Notes: generated by a model from the sequence alone, not told the origin. 64,000 nt of DNA from Ignavibacteriales bacterium (GCA_016709155.1 JADJEI010000013.1:1054001-1118000); one strand, 5' to 3'; shown: positions 8,005-17,809, numbered from the stretch's first letter. Program-made: numbers and translations.

Positions 8005-8931
8005 TTGAAAATTAAAACCCCACAAAACCTTTCTGTTATAATTATTTCTGTAATTTTTTCAATAATTATTTGGGGTTCTATTTCTTTGTCCAGTGATTAC
8101 TTTGCAGTCATCGAAGTGCCGTTAAAACTCGTGAATATTCCCAAAGGACTAACTAGTGGCTCTGTAATGCCGGATAAAATTTTAATCAAGGTTAAAAGTA
8201 AAGGCTGGAAGCTTATCTCTATGAATGTGGCATCTCCTGCCGAGTTTGTTGTTCCGCAGTCAGTTGATAGTGGATTCAAGTTCATCAATCTAAATAATTA
8301 TTTATCTGAAAATAATTGGCTCTCGGAAGATATGCAGGTTATGGATATTATTCCGGATACAATCTCATTCTATATCGAATCAATCGGTACAAAAAAATTA
8401 CCGATTGAAGCAAATCTTAATCTTAACTTTAAAACTGGCTATGGATTAGCATCGGAGATTAAGTTCATCCCTGATTCTGTAATGGTAACGGGACCAAAAA
8501 GTATATTAAAAAAAATGAAATCGATAATCACTGAGCGAAGCACTTATAATAATTTATCTGAAAAAATTGTTGAGCGCATTGAAGTAAAAAAACTTAGGGG
8601 ATTTTCATATTCTGCAGATAATTTGTTAATGAGCCTTGATGTTCAAGCTATTATAGATAAATCATTCGAAGAAATACCAGTTAAAGTTTTAAATGTACCA
8701 CCGGATAGGGAGGTTGTGTTAATACCCAATTCAATTACAGTAAGTGTGCTAGGCGGTATTGAGGTTTTGGGGAAATTATCAGAAAATGATTTTAGTGCAA
8801 GTATAGAGTACGGCGAGGTTGTGGTTGATTCAACAGGCACAGTAGCACCTGAAATTGATTTCCCTGATAACACACAATTGATCTACATAAAACCTGAAAG
8901 GCTTCGATATGTCATTACTAAATTTAATTAA
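8005..8931 (+). CDS. YbbR-domain membrane-anchored protein
   Basis: 308 aa from TTG at 8005. One N-terminal membrane helix (SVIIISVIFSIIIWGSISLS) is followed by repeated YbbR-like beta modules: FAVIEVPLKLVNIPKGL, IEANLNLNF with PDSVMVTGPKSIL, then EEIPVKVLNVPP with PNSITVSVLGG. YbbR proteins often accompany the diadenylate cyclase CdaA and modulate c-di-AMP synthesis, but no cdaA is present in this window. It sits 14 bp behind the second BMC gene and 28 bp ahead of tmk, so it is probably part of the same transcript. Confidence 0.8.
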   Translation: MKIKTPQNLSVIIISVIFSIIIWGSISLSSDYFAVIEVPLKLVNIPKGLTSGSVMPDKILIKVKSKGWKLISMNVASPAEFVVPQSVDSGFKFINLNNYLSENNWLSEDMQVMDIIPDTISFYIESIGTKKLPIEANLNLNFKTGYGLASEIKFIPDSVMVTGPKSILKKMKSIITERSTYNNLSEKIVERIEVKKLRGFSYSADNLLMSLDVQAIIDKSFEEIPVKVLNVPPDREVVLIPNSITVSVLGGIEVLGKLSENDFSASIEYGEVVVDSTGTVAPEIDFPDNTQLIYIKPERLRYVITKFN

Positions 8932-8959
8932 AAAAAATAATTTGCAAAGAGCATTCTAG

Positions 8960-9563
8960 ATGTTTATTACTTTTGAAGGAATTGATTTCTGTGGTAAGTC
9001 CACCCAGGTTGAACTTTTAAAAAGATATTTATTGCAAAGAAATTTTTCTGTTGAAGTAATTCGAGAGCCGGGAGGGACCGAGATATCTGAAAAATCAGGG
9101 AGATTCTTTTAGATAAAAAATACAGCAGAATGTTTATGGAGACTGAGCTTCTGCTTTTCTCTTCTGCACGTGCTCAATTGGTTCGAGAAAAAATAATTCC
9201 CTTATTACAAAAAATATTGTAGTGATTTCAGATAGATTTCACGATTCATCAATTGCTTATCAAGCTTATGGTAGAGGAATTGATATTGAAGTTGTGAAAA
9301 AAGTTCAACAACTTGCAATTGGAAATACTATCCCTGATTTAACTTTTCTAATTGATATACCGGTTGAAATATCTCATCAACGGAAAAAAAAATCAGGAAG
9401 AGCTGAACTTGACCGGATAGAAAATTCAGAAACTTCTTTCTTTCAAAAAGTACGACAAGGTTACCTTCTGATAGCATCCGAAGAAAAAAGATTTCGTGTA
9501 ATAGACGGTACAAAATCAGTGGCAGATATCCACGAAAAAATAATAAAAGAAATTAAAGCTTGA
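8960..9563 (+). CDS. tmk: Thymidylate kinase, interrupted by two frameshifts
   Basis: Phosphorylates dTMP to dTDP. ATG at 8960 gives MFITFEGIDFCGKSTQ with the P-loop, then REPGGTEISEK. The frame then breaks in A5 at 9090-9094. Adding one A restores IREILLDKKYSR and the LID-adjacent ELLLFSSARAQ. A second missing A in the A6 run at 9209-9214 restores NIVVISDRFHDSSIAYQAYGRG. Repaired length is 201 aa, normal for Tmk. The final part (9222-9563) is in frame to the TGA. An essential gene broken twice in poly-A runs argues for base-calling errors. It overlaps the upstream extension of the protease gene that follows. Confidence 0.88.
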
Positions 9564-9577
9564 TTGAGGATTTAAAA

Positions 9578-11230
9578 ATGAAAAAAGAATTTTGGTCTAA
9601 AATAATTACCGCTATGTTCGTCATTGTAATATTTTCCGGATTTTTTAGTGGCAACGACGATGTCTATTTGAAAATTTCAAAGAACATTGATCTGTTCACC
9701 AGAATTTATAAAGAAATTGCACTTAGTTATGTGGACGATGTTGATCCTGAAGAATTTATGAAAGCAGGTATTAATGGAATGCTTCAAACTTTAGATCCTT
9801 ATACTGTTTTTATTGATGAAGATAAAAAAGAGGATATTGATCTTATGACGAACGGTAAGTATGGAGGAGTAGGAATTTCGATTGGCGTTCGTGGCGATGA
9901 TGTAACAGTCACGGAAGTAATGGATGGTTATTCCGCTCAAAGGCAAGGAATTAGAGTCGGAGATATTTTAATTAAGGCTGCGGATAAAAAAATTTCATCT
10001 GAAAATGTTGATGATATTTCATCCCTCGTTAAGGGTGAGCCTGGTACGACCGTTCAAATAGAGATTACAAGGAATGAGAAAAAAGACACTTTGATTTTTA
10101 ATTTGATTCGCGAAGAAGTAATTCTTAAAAATTTAACTTACTCCGGTTTCTTTCCCGAAAACAGTGGAAATGTTTATTTGAAATTATCTAACTTTAGTAG
10201 AACTGCAGCCGACGAAATTAAAAGTGCAATCAAGCAGTTGAGTGCTCAGAAAAATATCGAATCAATCGTTCTTGATTTAAGAGGGAACCCCGGCGGGTTG
10301 CTCGATGTAGCAGTTGACATCTGTGATAAATTTTTACAAAAAGATCTTTTAATTGTTACTACAAAAGGCAGAGAAGAATTTGCAGAAAAAAAATATTTTT
10401 CCGAGCAGGAACCGATCGCCGACGATCCTAAACTTGTTGTCCTTATTGATGGTGGTAGCGCTTCTGCCTCTGAAATTGTTGCCGGTGCCATTCAAGATCA
10501 TGATAGGGGAATTATTGTAGGAACAAAATCTTTTGGAAAGGGTCTTGTGCAAACCATTTCTCCGATTGGAATAAATACATCACTTAAAATCACTACTGCC
10601 AAATATTACACACCAAGCGGAAGATGTATTCAGAAAATTGATTACTCAAATAAAAATGATGATAAGTTGAATGAAAATAAATTCAATGCGGAAGCTTTTA
10701 CTACTGATAATAACCGCACTGTTTTTAGCGCCGGAGGAATCACACCCGATTCCACGGTTGAATTTCAAATCCAAGGCGGCATAACAAAAGATTTACTTGC
10801 AAAAGGATTATTCTTTCAATTCGCTGATGCATATTACTACGCACATACGGATCAAAAGTTTGATAATCTTCAACCGAAAACTTTACTGAAAGATTTCGGG
10901 AAATATCTTTCCGAACAGGATTATCTTTATCATTCGGATACTGAAAAACAAATAGATAAAATAATTTCTGAAATGAATAAAGCTGAGCTGGATAAGCAAA
11001 CCGAAAATGATCTGAGGAAAATTCAAGAAAGAATCGCTAAAGTTGATGAGGAATCTTTTAAAAAATATGAAAGCGAAATTTTACTTGAAATTAAAAGCGA
11101 ATTGGGAGTAAGGTACCTTGGTGCGTCTGAAAAAGTAAAAATGATGCTTGAAGTTGATCCACAATTTCAAACTGCTTATAGAATTTTGAACAGTCAAAAT
11201 CTTTATAAAAAACTGCTGCACTCAAATTGA
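9578..11230 (+). CDS. S41-family C-terminal processing peptidase (CtpA-type)
   Basis: About 550 aa from ATG 9578. I choose this over TTG 9560 because GAGGA at 9566-9570 is well spaced and the product then starts directly with a signal anchor (MKKEFWSKIITAMFVIVIFSGFF). A PDZ domain at about 85-165 (YGGVGISIG, GDILIKAADKKI) precedes the tail-specific protease core. The catalytic Ser is in GGSASASEIVAGA near 296 and the Lys in SFGKGLVQT near 321. The C-terminal 150 residues are helical. The enzyme acts in the periplasm, cutting exported proteins near their C-termini. It is followed directly by the TauE gene. Confidence 0.92.
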   Translation: MKKEFWSKIITAMFVIVIFSGFFSGNDDVYLKISKNIDLFTRIYKEIALSYVDDVDPEEFMKAGINGMLQTLDPYTVFIDEDKKEDIDLMTNGKYGGVGISIGVRGDDVTVTEVMDGYSAQRQGIRVGDILIKAADKKISSENVDDISSLVKGEPGTTVQIEITRNEKKDTLIFNLIREEVILKNLTYSGFFPENSGNVYLKLSNFSRTAADEIKSAIKQLSAQKNIESIVLDLRGNPGGLLDVAVDICDKFLQKDLLIVTTKGREEFAEKKYFSEQEPIADDPKLVVLIDGGSASASEIVAGAIQDHDRGIIVGTKSFGKGLVQTISPIGINTSLKITTAKYYTPSGRCIQKIDYSNKNDDKLNENKFNAEAFTTDNNRTVFSAGGITPDSTVEFQIQGGITKDLLAKGLFFQFADAYYYAHTDQKFDNLQPKTLLKDFGKYLSEQDYLYHSDTEKQIDKIISEMNKAELDKQTENDLRKIQERIAKVDEESFKKYESEILLEIKSELGVRYLGASEKVKMMLEVDPQFQTAYRILNSQNLYKKLLHSN

Positions 11231-12033
11231 TGGCCGCAGAACTAATTATTTTTTCGATCGCAGTTGGAATTGGTGCGGGTATATTAATTGGTATGCTTGG
11301 AATAGGGGGCGGCATTGTCTTCGTCCCATTTTTTTATTTTATTCTTCCCTCCTTTGGCATCACTCAAGAATCCATCCCTTATTTCGCTATTGGGACATCG
11401 TTATTATCCGGGGCAATAGCAACTTCATATTCTGCGGTTAACCATTTTCTAAAGAAAAATCTTAATCTCAAAAAGGCTATTATACTTTCTGCCGGTAGTG
11501 TAATTGCATCTATTTTGACTCCATATTTTGTAGTTCATACAAATGCTTCAATTTTGCATGGAATATTTGCTGTCGTTTTTATTTTCGTAGCGCTTAGAAT
11601 GTTATTTTTTAATGGCTCCAATAATAAATCAAGCAAAAAAATAATTTTACCAAAATTATATTTATTTGGATTTGGTTTGATAATCGGGACAGTTTCTGCT
11701 TTTTCGGGGATAGGGGGTGGATTATTGTACTTTCCAACTCTTGTTTATTTATTTAATACAGATATTAAACCGGCAATTGGGACATCTTCGTTTGCAACGG
11801 CAGCAACTATGATTTTTTCGGCACTTTCTTTCAGTCAGCAACAAAATAATTTTTCTATAGAAGGCAGCATTGGATATATATTGATCGTCCCGGGTCTGCT
11901 ATTAGGTGTGTTCGCTTCAATTGGGAGCTATTTTGGGATAAAATTGGCTATTAATTCAAAAGACAAACTCATAAAAAAAATATTTGCTGTTGTTTTGATT
12001 ATAGCTGTACTTAAAATAATTTTAGGTATATGA
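11230..12033 (+). CDS. Sulfite exporter TauE/SafE-family membrane protein
   Basis: 267 aa from ATG 11230, which overlaps the TGA of the protease gene by one base (TGATG). The protein is almost entirely hydrophobic, with about eight membrane segments arranged as two repeats. Each repeat carries a Gly-rich motif: GMLGIGGGIVFVP near the N-terminus and FSGIGGGLLYFPTLVYL in the second half. These duplicated GGG motifs define the TauE/SafE (DUF81) family of putative anion or sulfur-compound transporters. The substrate cannot be told from sequence. The downstream gene overlaps its stop (ATGA), so they are coupled. Confidence 0.85.
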   Translation: MAAELIIFSIAVGIGAGILIGMLGIGGGIVFVPFFYFILPSFGITQESIPYFAIGTSLLSGAIATSYSAVNHFLKKNLNLKKAIILSAGSVIASILTPYFVVHTNASILHGIFAVVFIFVALRMLFFNGSNNKSSKKIILPKLYLFGFGLIIGTVSAFSGIGGGLLYFPTLVYLFNTDIKPAIGTSSFATAATMIFSALSFSQQQNNFSIEGSIGYILIVPGLLLGVFASIGSYFGIKLAINSKDKLIKKIFAVVLIIAVLKIILGI

Positions 12034-12314
12034 AAACTCAAAATATTCTCGTGCGAAAAAATCCTGTTTATGAAAATTGTCCCTCGTGCAAAGAGTCAAA
12101 TTCTCTCAATCGTTCCAAAGCAAGAAATATTTTTGAGAGGGTAGTAAAATATTTTACCTTTTATAAAATATATCGTTGTAAAAAATGTGGGTGGAGAGGA
12201 TATAAAACTACGCTGACTATCACTGCAGGGTCGGTTTTAAATTTATTCTTTTATATAGGGTTGATGGTAGTAGTAGCAATAATTGTGCTTCAGATTTTAA
12301 AACGATTTATTTAA
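12030..12314 (+). CDS. Small zinc-ribbon membrane protein
   Basis: 94 aa. Two Cys pairs, CPSC (N-terminal third) and CKKCGW (middle), look like a zinc ribbon. They are followed by a single membrane helix (VLNLFFYIGLMVVVAIIVLQIL). The protein would hold a cytoplasmic zinc ribbon at the inner membrane. The start overlaps the TauE stop as ATGA, which supports expression as the last gene of this operon. Function unknown. Confidence 0.65.
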   Translation: MKTQNILVRKNPVYENCPSCKESNSLNRSKARNIFERVVKYFTFYKIYRCKKCGWRGYKTTLTITAGSVLNLFFYIGLMVVVAIIVLQILKRFI

Positions 12315-12577
12315 TAATAATTTGGACTCTAACTTCTTTGGTCATATAAGAATAAAATATTTCAAAAATTATATAAAAATCTTTTTCATTCAACCTGAAT
12401 TTTTTGTTTTAACATCAACTATTTATAATTTTACCCCTAAATTTTTTAGCAGTTAGTAAAATTTGTAGTAGAGCCATTCCGGTATTTAAAAATACGTTTA
12501 GTCTAAACTATTTGAAAAAGGGAGTTCTAATCTCCATCAACAACCAAAGGCTTGAAATCCAACAATATTAGTTAAAT
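12315..12577 (+). promoter_or_regulatory. Intergenic control region upstream of the respiratory operon
   Basis: This 263-bp AT-rich gap precedes the ACIII/oxidase operon and must hold its promoter. Two inverted repeats lie side by side: GTATTT-AA-AAATAC (12482-12495) and GTTTAG-T-CTAAAC (12496-12508). A weaker pair GGAG/CTCC sits at 12521-12535. They are candidate operator sites for redox or oxygen control of the operon; no regulator gene is adjacent. No -10/-35 assignment was secure. Confidence 0.35.
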
Positions 12578-13147
12578 ATGAAAAAACAATTTTTGGATTA
12601 TGTACTTCGCAATCGTCTGCCAGTTCTCGTCTTCGTGATTCTTGCTTCGTTTGCGTTAACTTATTTCGCTTCCAGAGCAGAAAGAGACAGCGTCGGGTAT
12701 TCACCGGTGCAGCCGATTCTTTTCTCCCATCAATTACATGCCGGGCAGATGAAAATTGACTGTCAGTATTGCCATATTGGAGTAGAAAAATCCCGTCACG
12801 CTATGATCCCTTCAGTCGCAACTTGTATGAATTGTCATTCTGTTGCGCGAAAGGATAAACCCGAAATAATAAAATTAACCTCTTACTATAAAGAGAATAA
12901 GCCGCTTCCGTGGAAACGCATTCATAAGGTTCCGGAGTATGCTTACTTCAACCATAGTGTTCATGTGAATAAAGGAATTGATTGTACCGCTTGTCATGGA
13001 CCTGTAAATCAAATGGACAAGGTTTCACAAGTCAGTTCTTTCACAATGGGGAGCTGTTTAAATTGTCATCGTAATGCTCATACAACATTGCCGGATTTAA
13101 AAAATGTAAATCTGGGACCGCAATATTGTTCAGCCTGTCACAGATAA
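12578..13147 (+). CDS. actA: Alternative complex III subunit A, pentaheme cytochrome c
   Basis: 189 aa with an N-terminal membrane anchor (LPVLVFVILASFALTYFA) and exactly five CxxCH heme sites: CQYCH, CMNCH, CTACH, CLNCH and CSACH. Five c-type hemes behind an anchor and followed directly by an ActB gene identify ActA of the quinol-oxidising alternative complex III. The hemes would carry electrons from the complex to a periplasmic acceptor. This is the first gene of a run of 14 same-strand genes that continues to 27.3 kb. Confidence 0.92.
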   Translation: MKKQFLDYVLRNRLPVLVFVILASFALTYFASRAERDSVGYSPVQPILFSHQLHAGQMKIDCQYCHIGVEKSRHAMIPSVATCMNCHSVARKDKPEIIKLTSYYKENKPLPWKRIHKVPEYAYFNHSVHVNKGIDCTACHGPVNQMDKVSQVSSFTMGSCLNCHRNAHTTLPDLKNVNLGPQYCSACHR

Positions 13148-13171
13148 TTTTGGAAATATGATGGATCTAAA

Positions 13172-13363
13172 ATGAGTAACATAAAAAATAAAATCAGTCG
13201 CAAGAGTTTTTTTGTAAAAGGTGCATTAGCCGGTACAGGATTATTCATAATAAAACTATTTCCTTTTAGAATTTTTAAATCAGAAAAAAACGAAGGGAAA
13301 GTGATTGTTAAAATAAATCCGCTTGCAATTAGCAGAAAAAAAATAGGTGGTACTAATGTCTGA
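13172..13363 (+). CDS. Small Tat-like signal protein in the ACIII operon
   Basis: 63 aa. The N-terminus SRKSFFVKGALAGTGLFII reads like a twin-arginine-type signal (Ser-Arg-Lys-x-Phe-Phe) plus hydrophobic core. It is followed by a basic segment and the short tail VIVKINPLAISRKKIGG. There are no Cys or His clusters, so it is not a Rieske or heme protein. It lies 24 bp after actA, and its last 8 bp overlap the start of actB, which supports translation. It could be a small accessory subunit of ACIII or a shortened relic of a Tat-exported protein. Confidence 0.55.
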   Translation: MSNIKNKISRKSFFVKGALAGTGLFIIKLFPFRIFKSEKNEGKVIVKINPLAISRKKIGGTNV

Positions 13364-16300
13364 TCTTTACAATAAAAATGAACAAAACACACCCGATGAA
13401 AATTATTGGAGAAGTTTTAAAGAGCTTCATAGCGATAAGGAATTTATTGAAGCAACACACAAAGAATTTTCTGAAGAACAACAAAATAGTTTTGACCTGA
13501 AGGAACTTTCGCACCTTTCTCGACGCAAATTTTTAGCATTGCTTGGCGCTTCGGCTGCTCTTGCCGGCGCAGGTTGTTCTGATTATAGAGATAAAGGGGA
13601 AATTATTCCATATACCGATAAACCCGAAGAGATCATTGCAGGCGTTCCAAATTATTATGCTTCCACCTGTACAAGTTGCAACAGTGCTTGCGGTATTTTA
13701 ATTAAAACACGAGAAGGACGACCAATTAAGGTTGATGGTAATCCTGATCATCCGGTCAGTCAGGGTAAAATTTGCGCAAAGGGGCAGGCAAGCATTCTTA
13801 GCCTCTATGACCCTGAAAGAATTTCTACACCTAAATTGAAATCAGAATTTGGATTTACCGATATTACCTGGAAGCAATCTGATGATGCAATTATAAAAAT
13901 TCTTGACTTTGCCGGTTCAAATGAAATTGCTTTGATCTCCCACAAAATTTTATCGCCCACAACTAAAAAGTTACTTAACGATTTTACCGCGAAGTATCCA
14001 ACAGCAAAAATTTATTCTTACGAACTTTTTAATGAGGAAATCAAAAACTCGGCATGGAAAAAATGTTACGGTGATGGATTTTACCCGTTGATAAAATGGA
14101 ATGAAGCTAAAATAATTCTTTCTCTTGAAGGCGACTTCCTCGGAACTGAACAAGACAAAGTTGAAACCACAAGAATGTTTTCTGAAAGCAGAGACGTTAA
14201 TGATCTAAATAAGTTTAGCCGCTTATATGTTGTGGAAGGAAATCTTTCGCTTACAGGAATGAATGCTGATTATAGATTTCGACTTAGACCCGATGCTCAA
14301 CTTGAATTTGTGCTTTGTCTATTAAAAGAATTATCCATTCATGGCATATCAGCCGGTGGTTTAAATCTTGCCAACTATTCGCTAAATGCTTTTGCGAAAA
14401 AATATTCACTAAATGAAAATAAACTGAAACTTTTAGTCAAAGATTTAATTGCAAATAGAGGTAAGTCTATTATTTACGCAGGCAGTACTTTACCTGAAGA
14501 TATTCACCTCGCTGTAAATTATTTAAACGATCTGCTCGGCAGCAAAAACTTATATCGGACCGACTCAACTCAAAATGATATTATTCCGCTTTCAAATAAT
14601 GCTGAATTAAATGACTTAGTCCTGAACATGAGAGCAGGAAAAGTAGCTTGTTTAATAAATCTAAATTCAAATCCAATTTATCATTTACCTGAAGATCTGG
14701 GATTTCAAGATGGATTAAAAAATGTCCCAACTATAATCAGTCTGGTTGAATCAGTAAATGAGACTTCAGAATTATCTAAGTATGTTTTACCCATTAACCA
14801 TGATTTTGAATCGTGGGGTGACTTTGAAGTGCGAAATAATTTTATTTCACTTCAACAGCCTGTAATTGCGCCACTTCAAAATACAAGACAAAAAGAAGCC
14901 ATCCTTTTAACCTGGGTCGGGGGAGATACAAATCTATACAATGATAAAATTTATCATGATTATTTGATAAAGCGATGGGAAGCGGAAATCTATCCTCAAC
15001 TGAATTCCGTGATGAGTTTTAAACAATTCTGGTTTGCAAGTCTCCATGATGGAGTTGTTAAACATACAAGTTCTAATTTAACCATCGGCGATTTTAACAC
15101 TTCAATATTAAATGAAGTTAACACTACTTTAAGAAATTTAAGTGCTTATGTTTTAATATTGAAAAATAGCTATACAATTGGGGATGGAAGATTTGCCAAT
15201 AATGGATTTCTTCAAGAATTACCTCATCCGGTTTCAAAAATTACGTGGGATAATTATGCTGCGGTTTCAGAAAAAACTGCAAAGGAAAATGGACTTGGTG
15301 AAAATGATTTAGTTTCAATTTCCGTTGATGGAAGGAAACTTGAGATCCCTGTTTTCGTTCAGCCTGGATGTGCTGATAATACTATTTCAATTGAATTAGG
15401 TTACGGAAGAACAGCCGCCGGAATTGTTGGAACCGGTGTTGGCTTTAATGCTAATGTACTTTGCTCACACAAAGCTAATTCATCAAAAATTTATAGCTTG
15501 GGTAAAATCGCGAAAGCCGCAGGAACTTACGAGCTTGCCTCAACTCAGGAGCACCATGCTTTTGATAATGAATTAACAAAGGACATCGAAAAGAAAAGAA
15601 AGATCATTCAGGAAGGGACAGTAGCACTTTATTCTAAAGATAAAAAATTCCTGAAAAAAAATAACGAACACGAATTAGAAAGTGTATATGATCCTCATCC
15701 TTATCCCGGTTTAAAATGGGGAATGTCCATTGATCTGAATAAATGTACGGGCTGCAGCGAATGTATCACCGCTTGCAACGTTGAAAATAATGTTCCGGTT
15801 GTCGGGAAAGATCAGATTCTTAAAAGCCGCGAAATGATGTGGCTACGTATTGACAGATATTATTCGGGTGAAATTAATGAGCCGCAAGTAAGTAATATGC
15901 CAATGCTTTGTCAGCATTGCGATCAAGCTCCTTGCGAAAATGTTTGTCCGGTTGTTGCTACTAACCATAGTCCGGACGGATTAAATCAAATGGTCTATAA
16001 CCGCTGTGTCGGTACTCGGTACTGTTCAAATAACTGTCCTTACAAAGTCAGAAGGTTTAACTTCTTCAACTTCCGTGATCATTTTAGGGATGGCTATCAG
16101 GAAGGTGAATTACTATCGCTTATGTTTAATCCAGAAGTAACTGTTAGATCACGCGGGGTGATGGAAAAATGTACGTTTTGCGTTCAACGAATTAGTGAAG
16201 CTCGCGCTGAAGCTACAAGGAATGGCAGACCGATCAAAGGCTCGGATGTGCGCACCGCCTGTCAGGATGCCTGCGGTACAAATGCAATTCAATTCGGCGA

Positions 16301-16436
16301 TATCAATAATAAGGAAGAAGAATTTTATAAATATAGGAATCATGATCTTGGCTATTATGTACTTGAAGAGCTTAATGTTAAACCAAACGTTACATATATA
16401 GCCAGACTCAGAAATACTCATAGGGAGGAAGTTTAG
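13356..16436 (+). CDS. actB: Alternative complex III subunit B, fused molybdopterin-like and iron-sulfur protein
   Basis: About 1026 aa from ATG 13356 (AGGTGG 5 bases upstream). An unusual internal Tat-like motif (LSRRKFLALLGASAALAGAGC) at about 55-75 precedes a catalytic-domain relic of the molybdopterin oxidoreductase superfamily, with a CTSCNSACGI cluster near 108-117. The C-terminal third is a ferredoxin-like subunit with four Cys groups: CTGCSECITAC, CQHCDQAPCENVC, CVGTRYCSNNC and CTFCVQRI with a later CQDAC. This is the ActB1-ActB2 fusion of alternative complex III, placed on the periplasmic side, relaying electrons between quinol and ActA. The stop TAG shares its last base with the GTG start of actC. 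Confidence 0.93.
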   Translation: MSDLYNKNEQNTPDENYWRSFKELHSDKEFIEATHKEFSEEQQNSFDLKELSHLSRRKFLALLGASAALAGAGCSDYRDKGEIIPYTDKPEEIIAGVPNYYASTCTSCNSACGILIKTREGRPIKVDGNPDHPVSQGKICAKGQASILSLYDPERISTPKLKSEFGFTDITWKQSDDAIIKILDFAGSNEIALISHKILSPTTKKLLNDFTAKYPTAKIYSYELFNEEIKNSAWKKCYGDGFYPLIKWNEAKIILSLEGDFLGTEQDKVETTRMFSESRDVNDLNKFSRLYVVEGNLSLTGMNADYRFRLRPDAQLEFVLCLLKELSIHGISAGGLNLANYSLNAFAKKYSLNENKLKLLVKDLIANRGKSIIYAGSTLPEDIHLAVNYLNDLLGSKNLYRTDSTQNDIIPLSNNAELNDLVLNMRAGKVACLINLNSNPIYHLPEDLGFQDGLKNVPTIISLVESVNETSELSKYVLPINHDFESWGDFEVRNNFISLQQPVIAPLQNTRQKEAILLTWVGGDTNLYNDKIYHDYLIKRWEAEIYPQLNSVMSFKQFWFASLHDGVVKHTSSNLTIGDFNTSILNEVNTTLRNLSAYVLILKNSYTIGDGRFANNGFLQELPHPVSKITWDNYAAVSEKTAKENGLGENDLVSISVDGRKLEIPVFVQPGCADNTISIELGYGRTAAGIVGTGVGFNANVLCSHKANSSKIYSLGKIAKAAGTYELASTQEHHAFDNELTKDIEKKRKIIQEGTVALYSKDKKFLKKNNEHELESVYDPHPYPGLKWGMSIDLNKCTGCSECITACNVENNVPVVGKDQILKSREMMWLRIDRYYSGEINEPQVSNMPMLCQHCDQAPCENVCPVVATNHSPDGLNQMVYNRCVGTRYCSNNCPYKVRRFNFFNFRDHFRDGYQEGELLSLMFNPEVTVRSRGVMEKCTFCVQRISEARAEATRNGRPIKGSDVRTACQDACGTNAIQFGDINNKEEEFYKYRNHDLGYYVLEELNVKPNVTYIARLRNTHREEV

Positions 16437-17809
16437 TGAACGTAGATTATTCTCGAGAATTACCCACCATTGAGGGGAGACTTTCACTTGCAGAAATCGA
16501 AAGGTTGGTTGCTGCACCTCTCGAATCCAAACCTGATAAGAAATTTTACATTGCATTAAGCATATCAGGAACTTTTTTGTTGATCGGAGCAATTTGTCTC
16601 GCAATAAGTTTCTATTATGGTACTGGAATGTGGGGAAACAATCAGCCTGTCGGATGGGCTTTTCCAATCGTGAACTTTGTATTCTGGGTTGGTATAGGTC
16701 ATGCAGGCACATTAATTTCGGCAATACTTTTCTTATTACGGCAAAAATGGAGAACCGGAATTGCCCGCTTTGCAGAAGCAATGACAATCTTTGCAGTTAT
16801 GTGCGCTGGAATTTTCCCTATTATTCATACCGGGCGTCCATGGCTGGCAGGTTATCTTACGCCATATCCTAATCAACATAGTTTGTGGGTTAATTTTACT
16901 TCTCCACTTGTATGGGATGTTTTTGCAGTTTCAACATATTTCACTGTTTCACTTGTGTTCTGGTATGTTGGTTTGATTCCTGACTTTGCGACCATGCGGG
17001 ATCGAACAGTTTCTAAATTGAGAAAAACAATTTATTCAATCTTCAGTTTAGGGTGGAGGCATTCAAACAGGCATTGGCAGCATTACGAAAAAGCTTATAT
17101 GCTTTTAGCAGGATTTGCCACACCCCTTGTTCTTTCTGTTCACACAATTGTTAGTTTTGATTTTGCTGTTTCAATTATGCCCGGCTGGCATACTACAATT
17201 TTCCCACCATACTTTGTCGCTGGTGCTATTTTCTCCGGCTTTGCAATGGTGGTTACGGTGCTGATTTTTGTGCGAAAGATTTTTGATTTACAGCATATTA
17301 TTACTATCAATCATCTTGAGAAAATGAACAAAGTTATTATTGCTACTAGTATGATGGTGGGATATGCTTACGCCATGGAATTTTTTATAGCCTGGTACAG
17401 CGGTGTACCTGCGGAACAATTTGTTTTTATCAATCGGGCATTTGGACCTTATGCTTGGGCATACTGGATAATGGTTTCTTGTAATGTAATCTTTCCGCAA
17501 TTCTTCTGGATTAGAAAAATCAGAAGAAGCGTACCAATTATGCTTGTGATAGTAATTCTCGTAAAGGTAGGTATGTGGTTCGAGAGATTTGTGATAACAG
17601 TTACATCTTTAAGCAGGGATTTTCTTCCTTCAAGCTGGGCTTATTATAAACCAACTATGTATGACGCAGGGATTCTTTTAGGAAGTTTCGGATTATTCTT
17701 TACGCTTGTAATCTTATTTACGAAGGCTTTACCTGTCGTTTCAATTTCTGAAATTAAAGCTGTTGCCGATGGAGCACAACCCGTTCATCACGGAGGCAGC
17801 CATGAATAA
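16436..17809 (+). CDS. actC: Alternative complex III subunit C, NrfD/PsrC-like quinol-binding membrane protein
   Basis: 457 aa starting at GTG 16436 (GGGAGGA just upstream), overlapping the actB stop by one base. About ten membrane helices carry NrfD-type features: PVGWAFPIVNFVFWVGIGH, HTGRPW and HTIVSFDFAVSIMPGWH. ActC and its paralogue ActF form the membrane part of ACIII; ActC contains the quinol site. The C-terminal tail is His-rich (VHHGGSHE). The next gene starts inside its last codons. Confidence 0.93.
   Translation: MNVDYSRELPTIEGRLSLAEIERLVAAPLESKPDKKFYIALSISGTFLLIGAICLAISFYYGTGMWGNNQPVGWAFPIVNFVFWVGIGHAGTLISAILFLLRQKWRTGIARFAEAMTIFAVMCAGIFPIIHTGRPWLAGYLTPYPNQHSLWVNFTSPLVWDVFAVSTYFTVSLVFWYVGLIPDFATMRDRTVSKLRKTIYSIFSLGWRHSNRHWQHYEKAYMLLAGFATPLVLSVHTIVSFDFAVSIMPGWHTTIFPPYFVAGAIFSGFAMVVTVLIFVRKIFDLQHIITINHLEKMNKVIIATSMMVGYAYAMEFFIAWYSGVPAEQFVFINRAFGPYAWAYWIMVSCNVIFPQFFWIRKIRRSVPIMLVIVILVKVGMWFERFVITVTSLSRDFLPSSWAYYKPTMYDAGILLGSFGLFFTLVILFTKALPVVSISEIKAVADGAQPVHHGGSHE

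Noticed and set aside
12315..12577. A riboswitch before the respiratory operon
   Set aside because: Only short simple palindromes were found; no conserved riboswitch core could be recognised.
16149..16787. Minus-strand 212-aa open frame across the actB-actC junction
   Set aside because: It lies fully antisense to two well-supported genes and shows no family-like motif, so it is a shadow frame.
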